Assembly (NCBI GenBank): GCA_030592245.1
Contig: JAUVJV010000209.1
Location: 1-5,048, forward strand
DNA from: Candidatus Eiseniibacteriota bacterium
Lineage (GTDB): Bacteria; Arandabacterota; Arandabacteria; Arandabacterales; Arandabacteraceae
Length of the DNA stretch: 5,048 nt
Direction: 5' to 3'
Numbering within the stretch: the first letter of the stretch is position 1; every line of letters starts with the position of its first letter. A program made the translations under genes and the position numbers. The notes under the pieces are model-generated. The model made no database searches. It was not told where the DNA came from and saw only the letters and a program-made list of their open reading frames with translations. This document shows, in pieces, positions 1-5,048 of the stretch.

Positions 1-386
1 CCAACAGCCCGCTTGACGGTTCGCCGGTCAAGGCCCTTGCCTTCGATTCCGACGGGGTCCTCTGGATAGGAACCGCGGGCGGGGGCATCTACAAGTTCTC
101 TACGCCCCGCGAGCGTCCGAAAAAGCAGTGGGTGGATGTCTTCCCCAATCCTTACTATGCCTGGGAGGATAGCGAGGGCGAAGGCATTCGGTTCACCGGC
201 TTTCTGCCGGGAAAGAAGATCAGGATTTACACGGTGGCAGGGGACTTCGTAGCGGAGATCTCTCCGGATGAGCCCTGGCCGGCAAAGAACGCCTCGGGCA
301 AGGATATTGTGCCGGGAGTCTACATTTATCATGCATATGCCCATGACGGCAGCGAGTTCATCGGCAGGTTGACGGTGATCAGATAG
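1..386 (+). CDS. C-terminal fragment of a secreted beta-propeller protein with FlgD-like / T9SS-type C-terminal domain (5' end outside window)
   Basis: The reading frame is open from base 3 to the TAG at 384-386, giving 127 visible residues with the start upstream of the window. Residues 8-32 form a propeller blade of the two-component-regulator (Reg_prop) type, with the hallmark FDSDGVLWIGTAGGGIYKF. A short charged linker (about 34-43) leads to a terminal beta-sandwich domain (about 44-127). That domain has the usual landmarks: VFPNPY at its start, IRIYTVAGDFV in the middle, then KNASGKDIVPGVYIY and a closing GRLTVIR. This is the layout of FlgD-Ig-like and type IX secretion C-terminal domains, which end many exported proteins of FCB-group and related bacteria. 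The protein is therefore probably extracellular or surface-attached (inference). No kinase or DNA-binding domain is visible, but the N-terminal part is missing. A GTG at 132 could be mistaken for a start, but it sits inside the domain join and the frame continues upstream. The upstream function is unknown. Confidence 0.85.
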   Translation, partial: NSPLDGSPVKALAFDSDGVLWIGTAGGGIYKFSTPRERPKKQWVDVFPNPYYAWEDSEGEGIRFTGFLPGKKIRIYTVAGDFVAEISPDEPWPAKNASGKDIVPGVYIYHAYAHDGSEFIGRLTVIR

Positions 387-391
387 AGAGT

Positions 392-396
392 GAGGA
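392..396 (+). promoter_or_regulatory. Ribosome binding site for the SDR gene
   Basis: A purine-rich stretch after the gene 1 stop codon includes GAGGA at 392-396 and AGAG at 387-390, just before ATG 399. It favours ATG 399 over the in-frame GTG at 390, which has no Shine-Dalgarno-like sequence at a proper distance and would use these purines as codons. The GAGGA-to-ATG spacing is short (2 nt), so the AGAG part may be the piece that pairs. Confidence 0.45.
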
Positions 397-398
397 AA

Positions 399-1352
399 AT
401 GAACGGCAAACGGATTCTCTTAACAGGCGGAGCGGGTTTCATAGGCAGCCAGATGGCCAGGCGCCTGGTGGACGACAATGAGATTATCATATTCGATAAT
501 ATGCACAGGGACGCCCTGCGCTATACCGAGTTGAAGGATCACTCCAATGTGACGGTCGTGAGTGGGGACGTCATGGACCGGGACGGCCTGTTTAAGGCCG
601 TTGAGGGCTGCGACATCCTGGTGCATCTGGCCGCGATCGCCGGCGTGGATACGGTGATGGGGATGCCCACCCAGACCATGAAGGTGAACCTGCTGGGAAC
701 CTTGAACGCGCTTGATGCAGCGGTCAAGTTCAAGGTGGAGCGCTTCGTTGACTTCTCAACCAGCGAGGTTTTCGGGAGCCATGTCTACATGGCCGAGGAG
801 CATAATGTGACGACCCTGGGCGTGGTGGGAGAGTCCCGCTGGACATATGCCGTATCGAAGCTGGCCGCCGAACACCTCGTTTATGCGTACCACAAGGAAC
901 ATGGGCTGCCGACCGTGACCATAAGGCCCTTCAATGTGTACGGGCCCCAGCAGGTCGGCATCGGGGCCATTCACACCTTCGCGGTTAATGCCATCAAGGG
1001 GGAGACCATCGAGATACACGGCGACGGAAATCAGATCCGCGCGTGGTGCTTCGTCGATGACATGATCGACGGCACCTTGCTCTGCCTCGAGAAGGATGAG
1101 GCGATAGGACATGTATTCAACATAGGTAACCCCCGCGCCACGGTGACCGTGGCCAACCTGGCCTACCTGGTGCGGAGGCTTTGCGATTCCCCCTCGGAGG
1201 TAGTCTACACCAACAAGGATTACGTGGACATCGAGCTGAGAATACCCAGCATCAAGAAGGCCGAGAGGATGCTCGGATTTTGGCCCAAGGTCGACCTGGA
1301 GGACGGCCTTGCCAGGACCATTGAATGGTACAGGGAGCAGACCGATGATTAG
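399..1352 (+). CDS. NAD-dependent nucleotide-sugar epimerase/dehydratase/decarboxylase (extended SDR)
   Basis: This 317-residue protein has the normal length for an extended short-chain dehydrogenase. The N-terminal Rossmann fold carries TGGAGFIGS (residues 9-17, GxxGxxG). Asp33 at the end of beta-2 (IIIFDN) indicates NAD rather than NADP. HLAAIAG (76-82) follows. The active site is T121-S122-E123 with Y150xxxK154, and the substrate half has RPFNVYGP (176-183) and the C-terminal R282-I-P-S-I motif. The bound NAD would oxidise C4 of a UDP-, dTDP- or similar hexose in the cytoplasm, which then leads to epimerisation, dehydration or decarboxylation. The TSE triad, the RWxY before the catalytic Tyr and the Arg in RIPSI resemble UDP-glucuronate decarboxylases (ArnA C-terminal domain, UXS). 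They differ from the T-D-E triad of RmlB-type dTDP-glucose 4,6-dehydratases. Some 4,6-dehydratases (LegB type) also carry TSE, so the exact reaction stays open. The gene overlaps the aminotransferase by 8 nt, which fits a 4-keto-sugar supplier. Start chosen at ATG 399; GTG 390 would add only three residues. Confidence 0.9.
   Translation: MNGKRILLTGGAGFIGSQMARRLVDDNEIIIFDNMHRDALRYTELKDHSNVTVVSGDVMDRDGLFKAVEGCDILVHLAAIAGVDTVMGMPTQTMKVNLLGTLNALDAAVKFKVERFVDFSTSEVFGSHVYMAEEHNVTTLGVVGESRWTYAVSKLAAEHLVYAYHKEHGLPTVTIRPFNVYGPQQVGIGAIHTFAVNAIKGETIEIHGDGNQIRAWCFVDDMIDGTLLCLEKDEAIGHVFNIGNPRATVTVANLAYLVRRLCDSPSEVVYTNKDYVDIELRIPSIKKAERMLGFWPKVDLEDGLARTIEWYREQTDD
1333..1337 (+). promoter_or_regulatory. Ribosome binding site that fixes the aminotransferase start at 1345
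   Basis: GGGAG at 1333-1337 lies 7 nt before ATG 1345, inside the end of the SDR gene. It supports this start over an in-frame ATG at 1309 that would add 12 residues (MPGPLNGTGSRP) unlike any family N-terminus. Proteins of this family typically begin close to the I-x-L-x-x-P motif, as here. Confidence 0.65.
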
Positions 1353-2457
1353 ATTGACCAGACCTGATGTAGCAGGGTCGATCGACGAGATCAGGTCAAT
1401 CCTGGAGTCGGGTTTCTTGGTCCAGGGTAAGACCGTCGAACGCCTCGAGTCACTCATCGCTGACTATGTAGGCCGGAAGCACGCGGTGGCGGTGAACTCG
1501 GGGACCTCCGCAATCCACTGCGCCCTCATGGCCCTCGATCTCGCCGGCGGCGACGAAGTCGTGGTCCCGGACTTCACGTTTCCGGCCACGGCCAATGCCG
1601 TGGTATGTACGGGGGCGACTCCGGTTCTTGCCGACATCGACCCGGCGACCTTCAACCTGGATCCCGGGCCGGTCGAGGCGAGGCTGTCCAAGCGGACAAG
1701 GGCGATCATGCCGGTCGATCTCTTCGGCCTCCCCGCGGACCTGGACGCGATAGACGCCCTGTGCCGGGCCCACGATCTTATGCTCATAGAGGATTCCGCC
1801 TGCGCCCTGGGCTCGGAGTTTGGCGACCGGAGATGTGGTTCCTTCGGGGTGGCGTCGGTCTTCAGCTTTCATCCGAGAAAGCTGGTAACGACGGGCGAGG
1901 GAGGGATGGTACTCACCGATGACGACGAGGTCGCTCGGAAGTGCCGCCTGCTCCGGAACCACGGCATGGAGCGCACCTCCGGAGGAATCGACTTCGTCCT
2001 GGCGGGCTCCAACATGAGGATGAACGAGATTGAGGCCTGTATCGGGATCGAGCAAATGAAGAGCCTGGACGTGAGAATCGGAAAGCGCCGCCGGATAGCC
2101 GCCCTCTACAACGAGCTTCTCTCCGATGCCGGCGAGGTGACCTGTCCGGTCGAGCCGGAGCTTTGCAGGCACTCCTACCAGGCGTACGTGGTGATGTTGG
2201 GGGACCGGATAGACAGGGCAGCACTGATGAAGGAACTGCTGGAGAGAGGCGTCGAGACCGCGATAGGGACGTATGCGGTGCACGCTCAGACTTTCTATGG
2301 CAAGCGTCTCGGACTAGAAGCGGGCAGCCTGCCCCATTCGTATCGCGCCTACAATCAGTCGCTCGCCCTGCCGATATATGCTTCGATGGAGGAGAAAGCG
2401 GTCCATACGGTGGCCGCCACCCTAAGCCAGTGCGTTTCCGATGTGGCGGGAACGTAG
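1345..2457 (+). CDS. PLP-dependent sugar aminotransferase, DegT/DnrJ/EryC1/StrS family
   Basis: This 370-residue protein is full length for the family. Fold-type I landmarks appear in order: MIRLTRPDV at the N-terminus, NSGTSAIHCAL (PLP phosphate region), VVPDFTFPATANAV, IEDSACALGS with D150 placed to contact the PLP pyridine nitrogen, and SFHPRKLVTTGEGG with K179 as the Schiff-base lysine. GSNMRMNEIEACIGIEQM and the late SLALPIYASM complete the set. The protein would move an amino group, usually from glutamate, to a keto-sugar nucleotide in the cytoplasm. K179 is retained, so transamination is expected rather than the dehydration of ColD-like members, where this Lys is His. Residue 153 is Cys where many relatives have Gln, His or Glu (EDAAQA/EDAAHA); this may bear on substrate but is not diagnostic. 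The gene overlaps the SDR by 8 nt, so the SDR product is the likely substrate. The particular sugar cannot be read from the sequence; ArnB-, PseC-, LegC- or perosamine-synthase-like roles are all possible. Confidence 0.93.
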   Translation: MIRLTRPDVAGSIDEIRSILESGFLVQGKTVERLESLIADYVGRKHAVAVNSGTSAIHCALMALDLAGGDEVVVPDFTFPATANAVVCTGATPVLADIDPATFNLDPGPVEARLSKRTRAIMPVDLFGLPADLDAIDALCRAHDLMLIEDSACALGSEFGDRRCGSFGVASVFSFHPRKLVTTGEGGMVLTDDDEVARKCRLLRNHGMERTSGGIDFVLAGSNMRMNEIEACIGIEQMKSLDVRIGKRRRIAALYNELLSDAGEVTCPVEPELCRHSYQAYVVMLGDRIDRAALMKELLERGVETAIGTYAVHAQTFYGKRLGLEAGSLPHSYRAYNQSLALPIYASMEEKAVHTVAATLSQCVSDVAGT

Positions 2458-2474
2458 AAGTAGGGACATAGATC

Positions 2475-3437
2475 ATGGATATCCGGAGCGTAGAGGGGAT
2501 CGATGGCGGCTGGGACGATTTCGTCTGGAATAGTCCCGGCGGGACCATTTTTCATACCACCAGGTTCCTGAGCTATCATCCGCCGGCCCGTTTCGAGTTC
2601 ATGAATCTGGCTGTCAGGGACGGTGACGATCTGGTGTGCGTTCTACCCGGCGGGCGGGTCAGCACCGGGGACGGACCGGTCTTCACCTCACCCGTCGGAG
2701 CCTCCTTCGGCGGCCCCGTCTTCAGCGATGACAGCGACCTGGAGACCATCGGTGGGGCGCTGGATTGCCTGGCGCTTCACCTGAGAGAACTCGGGCTCGT
2801 GGGCGCGGACATTGAATTGCCCCCGCCCTGCTACTCGCCGGGTCGGTCACAGGCCCTGGCCTTCATGCTCTCGTCCGCGGACTATAGGCTCTCATCCAGG
2901 GAAGCTACCTCGGTGATACCGCTCGGGGTGGTGCACTCCGACGGGCTCCGGCCCAAGGTGAGGCGTGACATGCGCCGGGCCGACTCTGCCGGCGTGGAGA
3001 TCGCCGCCGGCACCGACCTCGGTGCCTTCTACGAGGTCCTGGTCAAGAACCTCTCCGCCAAGGGGGCCGTTCCCACCCACAGCCCTTCCGAGATGGAGAA
3101 GCTCTTCGCCCTCTTCCCGGAGAGGATGAAACTCTTCGAAGCCAGGCTGGACGGTCACCTGATCGGAGGGTGTTTCATAATGCTTTGCAATCCCCGGACG
3201 GCGCTTGCCTTCTATGTCTGCGTCGATCCCGAAAGGAAGCAGCTCAGGGTGGCTGAGAGAACGCTCTATGAATGCGTGAAGTGGCTTATCGAGCTGGATT
3301 ATGAGTATCTCGACCTGGGGACCGTCTCAATCGGCGGTAAGGTGAACTGGGGTCTCCTGGAGTTCAAGTCCAAGTTTCTTTCGAGGCTGTATGTCAGGGA
3401 TCGCTACAGCCTGCGATTCAGCGGGGTGGAACGATGA
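2475..3437 (+). CDS. FemAB/GNAT-like acyltransferase (Acetyltransf_6 type)
   Basis: This 320-residue protein is probably cytoplasmic, with no signal peptide or membrane segment. The N-terminal half holds WDDFVWNSPGGTIFHTTRFL (13-32), the typical opening of FemAB-related and CelD/BcsL-like proteins in glycan loci. A second GNAT-like half (about 145-310) contains LRPKVRRDMRRA (158-169), where the RR-rich helix is typical. It also contains a beta-strand pair (LFEARLDGHLIGGCFIML), and near the end LDLGTVSIGGKVNWGLLEFKSKFL (279-302), matching the family's terminal NxGLxxFKxxF signature. Family members transfer an acyl group from acyl-CoA, or an amino acid from aminoacyl-tRNA, to an amine. Donor and acceptor here are unknown. 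Lying after an aminotransferase, N-acylation of the new amino sugar is the simplest role (inference). The gene starts 17 nt after the aminotransferase stop, with AGGGA at 2462-2466, 8 nt before ATG 2475. Its TGA overlaps the next ATG (ATGA), so the two are translationally coupled. Confidence 0.8.
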   Translation: MDIRSVEGIDGGWDDFVWNSPGGTIFHTTRFLSYHPPARFEFMNLAVRDGDDLVCVLPGGRVSTGDGPVFTSPVGASFGGPVFSDDSDLETIGGALDCLALHLRELGLVGADIELPPPCYSPGRSQALAFMLSSADYRLSSREATSVIPLGVVHSDGLRPKVRRDMRRADSAGVEIAAGTDLGAFYEVLVKNLSAKGAVPTHSPSEMEKLFALFPERMKLFEARLDGHLIGGCFIMLCNPRTALAFYVCVDPERKQLRVAERTLYECVKWLIELDYEYLDLGTVSIGGKVNWGLLEFKSKFLSRLYVRDRYSLRFSGVER

Positions 3438-4171
3438 TAATCGACGGGCACATCCACGCGGGCTACTGGAGCAAGAACTACTTCTACGGCCGCGGAGTGG
3501 AGTTTGGCGAGATCGATGCCTGCCTGGAGGAATGCGGGATGGACGGGGCGATTCTTACCAGCACCGACCTCAGGCAGAACGACTCCGTGCTGGAGTTCAT
3601 GCGGACCTCCGCCCGGAAGAGGTACTGGTTCTTTCCCTGGGTGAATCCGGCCGAGGCGGGCGACCTGGAGTACCTGGAAAGGCGTAGGGAAGACATCCAT
3701 GGCCTCAAGTTCCATCCGTCCTGTGACAAGGTGAAGATAACCGATGGCCGCGCCGGGCCGTTCCTTGCTTTCGCGGCGGAACACGCCCTTCCCGTACTGG
3801 TCCACTGCGGCAGGTGGCAGGAGATGAGCAGCTACAATCTCGCCCTGGATGCGGCGGCAGATTACGCGGGAAGCGACTTCATCCTCTCGCACATGGGTGG
3901 GGACACTCCCGAGCTCGTCGTCGGCGCCGTCGAAGGCATAGTGAAGCGCGATCTCGGCAATGTCTACCTGGGAATCGAAGGCGTCCGCGAATACTGGATC
4001 GTCAGGCGGGCGATCGACGAGCTGGGAGCCGGCCGGGTGATCTTCGGAAGCGACTTCCCGCTGGGGCATCCCCGGATGTACCTGGGCCTGGTCGAGGCGC
4101 TCCATCTCACCGACAGCGAGCGCGACCTGGTCCTGGGCGGCAATGCCCTCCGGCTGCTGCGAGAGGTCTGA
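3434..4171 (+). CDS. Metal-dependent amidohydrolase (amidohydrolase-2 / ACMSD-like TIM barrel)
   Basis: This 245-residue protein is at the short end for the family. It shows the expected metal-site series: DGHIHAG with H6 and H8 on strand 1, GLKFHP (K92, H94), VLVHCG (H124), ILSHMGG (H153) and FGSDFPLGHP (D207). The terminal GGNALRLL helix is standard for amidohydrolase-2 proteins (PF04909). The ligand set fits a mononuclear zinc- or manganese-type site, with D207 as the base-activating residue, as known for ACMSD and relatives. Such enzymes hydrolyse C-N or C-O bonds or decarboxylate small cytoplasmic substrates; none can be named here. Only ATG 3434 keeps the HxH motif, since the next Met is residue 36. 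The start overlaps the acyltransferase stop by 4 nt, which suggests the two proteins work together, for example deacylation or remodelling of the same amino sugar (inference). A lactone hydrolase, a sugar-acid enzyme or another activity is equally possible. Confidence 0.85.
   Translation: MIIDGHIHAGYWSKNYFYGRGVEFGEIDACLEECGMDGAILTSTDLRQNDSVLEFMRTSARKRYWFFPWVNPAEAGDLEYLERRREDIHGLKFHPSCDKVKITDGRAGPFLAFAAEHALPVLVHCGRWQEMSSYNLALDAAADYAGSDFILSHMGGDTPELVVGAVEGIVKRDLGNVYLGIEGVREYWIVRRAIDELGAGRVIFGSDFPLGHPRMYLGLVEALHLTDSERDLVLGGNALRLLREV
4161..4166 (+). promoter_or_regulatory. Ribosome binding site for the GTG-started glycosyltransferase
   Basis: GAGAGG at 4161-4166, inside the last codons of the amidohydrolase, lies 8 nt before GTG 4175. 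It is the main support for this non-ATG start. The next in-frame Met (residue 32) would remove the first strand LRILHLCD of the Rossmann-like half. Confidence 0.6.
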
Positions 4172-4174
4172 GCC

Positions 4175-5048
4175 GTGCTCAGGATTCTTCATCTCTGCGA
4201 CCAGAATTGGGTGAGCACTGCGTCCACATTTGTCAAGTACCATCGCAAGTTCGGCAATTACAGCCGCATGGTCACGCTCTCCCGGTGCAAAGGCGAATTC
4301 GAGGAGGATATCTGTCTCAACCTGCCCCTGGTACGCGGCAACCGCTTCGACATGATCCTGAAGAGGGTCGTGAACCTGGCGCACCGCAACGCTCCCAAGA
4401 TCGATGACGCCGCCGGGATGAGGGTGTGGAAACCGCGGAGCGGCTTCGAGAGGCTGCTCTTTAACTTGCGCGATACGATGTGGGGTCCCAGGATCTACTC
4501 CGGGATCGAGCGTCATGATCTCCTGAGCTTCGACATCTATCATCTTGAGAGCGGAAGCGGTTTCTTCAGGGATTCGAGAATCATCAAGAAGCTTAAGGCG
4601 ATGGGTAAGAAGATCGTCTGCTACTACCTGGGAACGGACTTGAGAGACAGGGGAGTGATCCCGGAAATCGATGCATTAAGCGACCTGAACATTACCACGG
4701 AGTTCGATCACCTGGCCTTGCACCCGAACCTGAGGTTCAGTTTTCTTCCATTTGAAACCGGCGCTTTCGAAGTCCGTCAGAAGGAAAACGATAGGCTGAG
4801 GATATGCCACGCTCCGCGCAACCGGCTCTTCAAAGGTACGGAACGTATCATCGAGGTGTGCCGGGAGATGGAGGACAGGCATGGAGTCGAGCTGGTACTC
4901 ATTGAGGGAAAGACCCACGCTGAGGCCCTCCGGCTCAAGATGACCTGCGACATCGCCATCGACCAGATAGGTGACAAGGGCGGGACGGGTTACGGTGTTA
5001 ACTCACTCGAGACTCTCTCAATGGGTATCCCCACGCTGACCAGTTTCA
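4175..5048 (+). CDS. GT-B glycosyltransferase, GT4-like, N-terminal 291 residues (3' end outside window)
   Basis: The frame opens with GTG 4175, 3 nt after the amidohydrolase stop, and runs without a stop to the window edge. Its N-terminal strand LRILHLCDQN (2-11) is typical of GT-B acceptor domains. Residues about 118-160 (FDIYHLESGSG, KKIVCYYLGTDLRDRG) match the region where related GT4 enzymes have a Gly-Ser/Thr-Asp-x-Arg loop. The donor domain begins near residue 207: LRICHAPRNRLFKGTERIIEV, then VELVLIEGKTHAEALRLKMTCDIAIDQIG and YGVNSLETLSMGIPTLTSF. E279 is the expected first Glu of the E-x7-E nucleotide-sugar site; the second would fall close to the cut. The enzyme would transfer a sugar from a nucleotide donor to a lipid-linked or other glycan on the cytoplasmic face of the membrane. 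No signal peptide or membrane helix is seen. Donor and acceptor are unknown, but the upstream genes suggest a modified amino sugar (inference). Confidence 0.85.
   Translation, partial: MLRILHLCDQNWVSTASTFVKYHRKFGNYSRMVTLSRCKGEFEEDICLNLPLVRGNRFDMILKRVVNLAHRNAPKIDDAAGMRVWKPRSGFERLLFNLRDTMWGPRIYSGIERHDLLSFDIYHLESGSGFFRDSRIIKKLKAMGKKIVCYYLGTDLRDRGVIPEIDALSDLNITTEFDHLALHPNLRFSFLPFETGAFEVRQKENDRLRICHAPRNRLFKGTERIIEVCREMEDRHGVELVLIEGKTHAEALRLKMTCDIAIDQIGDKGGTGYGVNSLETLSMGIPTLTSF

Larger units (their letters stand above)
399..5048 (+). other. Putative amino-sugar/glycan operon (five co-directional genes)
   Basis: The order is SDR, DegT aminotransferase, FemAB/GNAT acyltransferase, amidohydrolase, glycosyltransferase, all on + and with junctions of 8-nt overlap, 17-nt gap, 4-nt overlap and 3-nt gap. 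No junction has space for a promoter or a hairpin terminator, so a shared transcript is likely. Its promoter must lie inside or upstream of the propeller-protein gene, and its 3' end beyond the window. The pathway is inferred from family roles: make a keto sugar, aminate it, acylate or trim it, then attach it. Confidence 0.75.

Noticed and set aside
132..386. A separate 84-residue gene starting at GTG 132
   Set aside because: The same frame is open to the left edge and encodes a propeller repeat joined to this domain, so it is the tail of a longer protein.
1309..1344. An upstream ATG at 1309 as the start of the aminotransferase
   Set aside because: It would overlap the SDR by 44 nt and add a non-conserved Gly/Pro-rich stretch. 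ATG 1345 has GGGAG at good spacing and matches the family N-terminus.
756..1457. A 233-codon minus-strand frame over the SDR gene
   Set aside because: Antisense to the conserved RPFNVYGP and RIPSI regions of the SDR, with no family resemblance.
1554..1574. Short inverted repeat GAAGTC / GACTTC
   Set aside because: The 6-nt arms lie within conserved aminotransferase codons, with no U-tract or regulatory context, so they are explained by coding sequence.
1450..2283. A 277-codon minus-strand frame over the aminotransferase gene
   Set aside because: Antisense shadow of a well-supported gene. It is rich in His, Arg, Pro and Gly without domain motifs and has no convincing ribosome binding site.
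3814..4407. A 197-codon plus-strand frame across the amidohydrolase/glycosyltransferase junction
   Set aside because: It is an out-of-frame reading dominated by Arg, Pro, Gly and Ala, typical of a frame-shifted GC-rich gene, and both real genes in that region keep full motifs.
3404..4543. A 379-codon open frame on the minus strand covering the whole amidohydrolase gene and part of the glycosyltransferase
   Set aside because: Its translation shows no recognisable motif and lies antisense to two genes with clear family motifs. Long antisense frames are expected in GC-rich coding DNA.
4676..4918. Small minus-strand frames in the glycosyltransferase region (also 4777-4977)
   Set aside because: They are short, have no motifs, and lie antisense to the donor domain of the glycosyltransferase.

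Overview
The window is a fully coding, single-strand (+) stretch of a moderately GC-rich bacterial genome. It has six protein genes, two cut by the window edges, with no RNA gene, mobile element, CRISPR array or terminator that I can see. The organism cannot be named from this sequence. The first gene ends in a FlgD-like / type IX-type C-terminal domain behind a beta-propeller repeat. Arg AGG and Ile ATA codons are used freely in all genes. Together these suggest a bacterium of the FCB group or a related uncultured phylum (Eisenbacteria/Krumholzibacteria/Latescibacteria-like lineages). That assignment is inference with low confidence.

Layout: (1) <1-386, the tail of a secreted propeller protein with a C-terminal sorting/anchoring-type domain. 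(2) 399-1352, an NAD-dependent extended SDR nucleotide-sugar enzyme. (3) 1345-2457, a DegT/DnrJ/EryC1/StrS PLP sugar aminotransferase. (4) 2475-3437, a FemAB/GNAT-like acyltransferase. (5) 3434-4171, an amidohydrolase-2 family metal-dependent hydrolase. (6) 4175->5048, the N-terminal 291 residues of a GT-B (GT4-like) glycosyltransferase. Genes 2 to 6 are packed with junctions of -8, +17, -4 and +3 nt, which suggests one translationally coupled transcript. Gene 1 lies only 12 nt upstream of gene 2, so no promoter or terminator fits between them.

Working model (inference): the SDR makes a keto-sugar nucleotide and the aminotransferase aminates it. The FemAB/GNAT-like protein then acylates the new amine or another amine. 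The amidohydrolase trims or remodels an amide or related bond. The glycosyltransferase places the sugar on a surface glycan or on a glycosylated protein. The individual families are ordinary. The least expected member is the small ACMSD-like amidohydrolase, locked by a 4-nt overlap to the acyltransferase. That acyltransferase/amidohydrolase pair inside an amino-sugar operon is the best candidate here for undescribed biochemistry.
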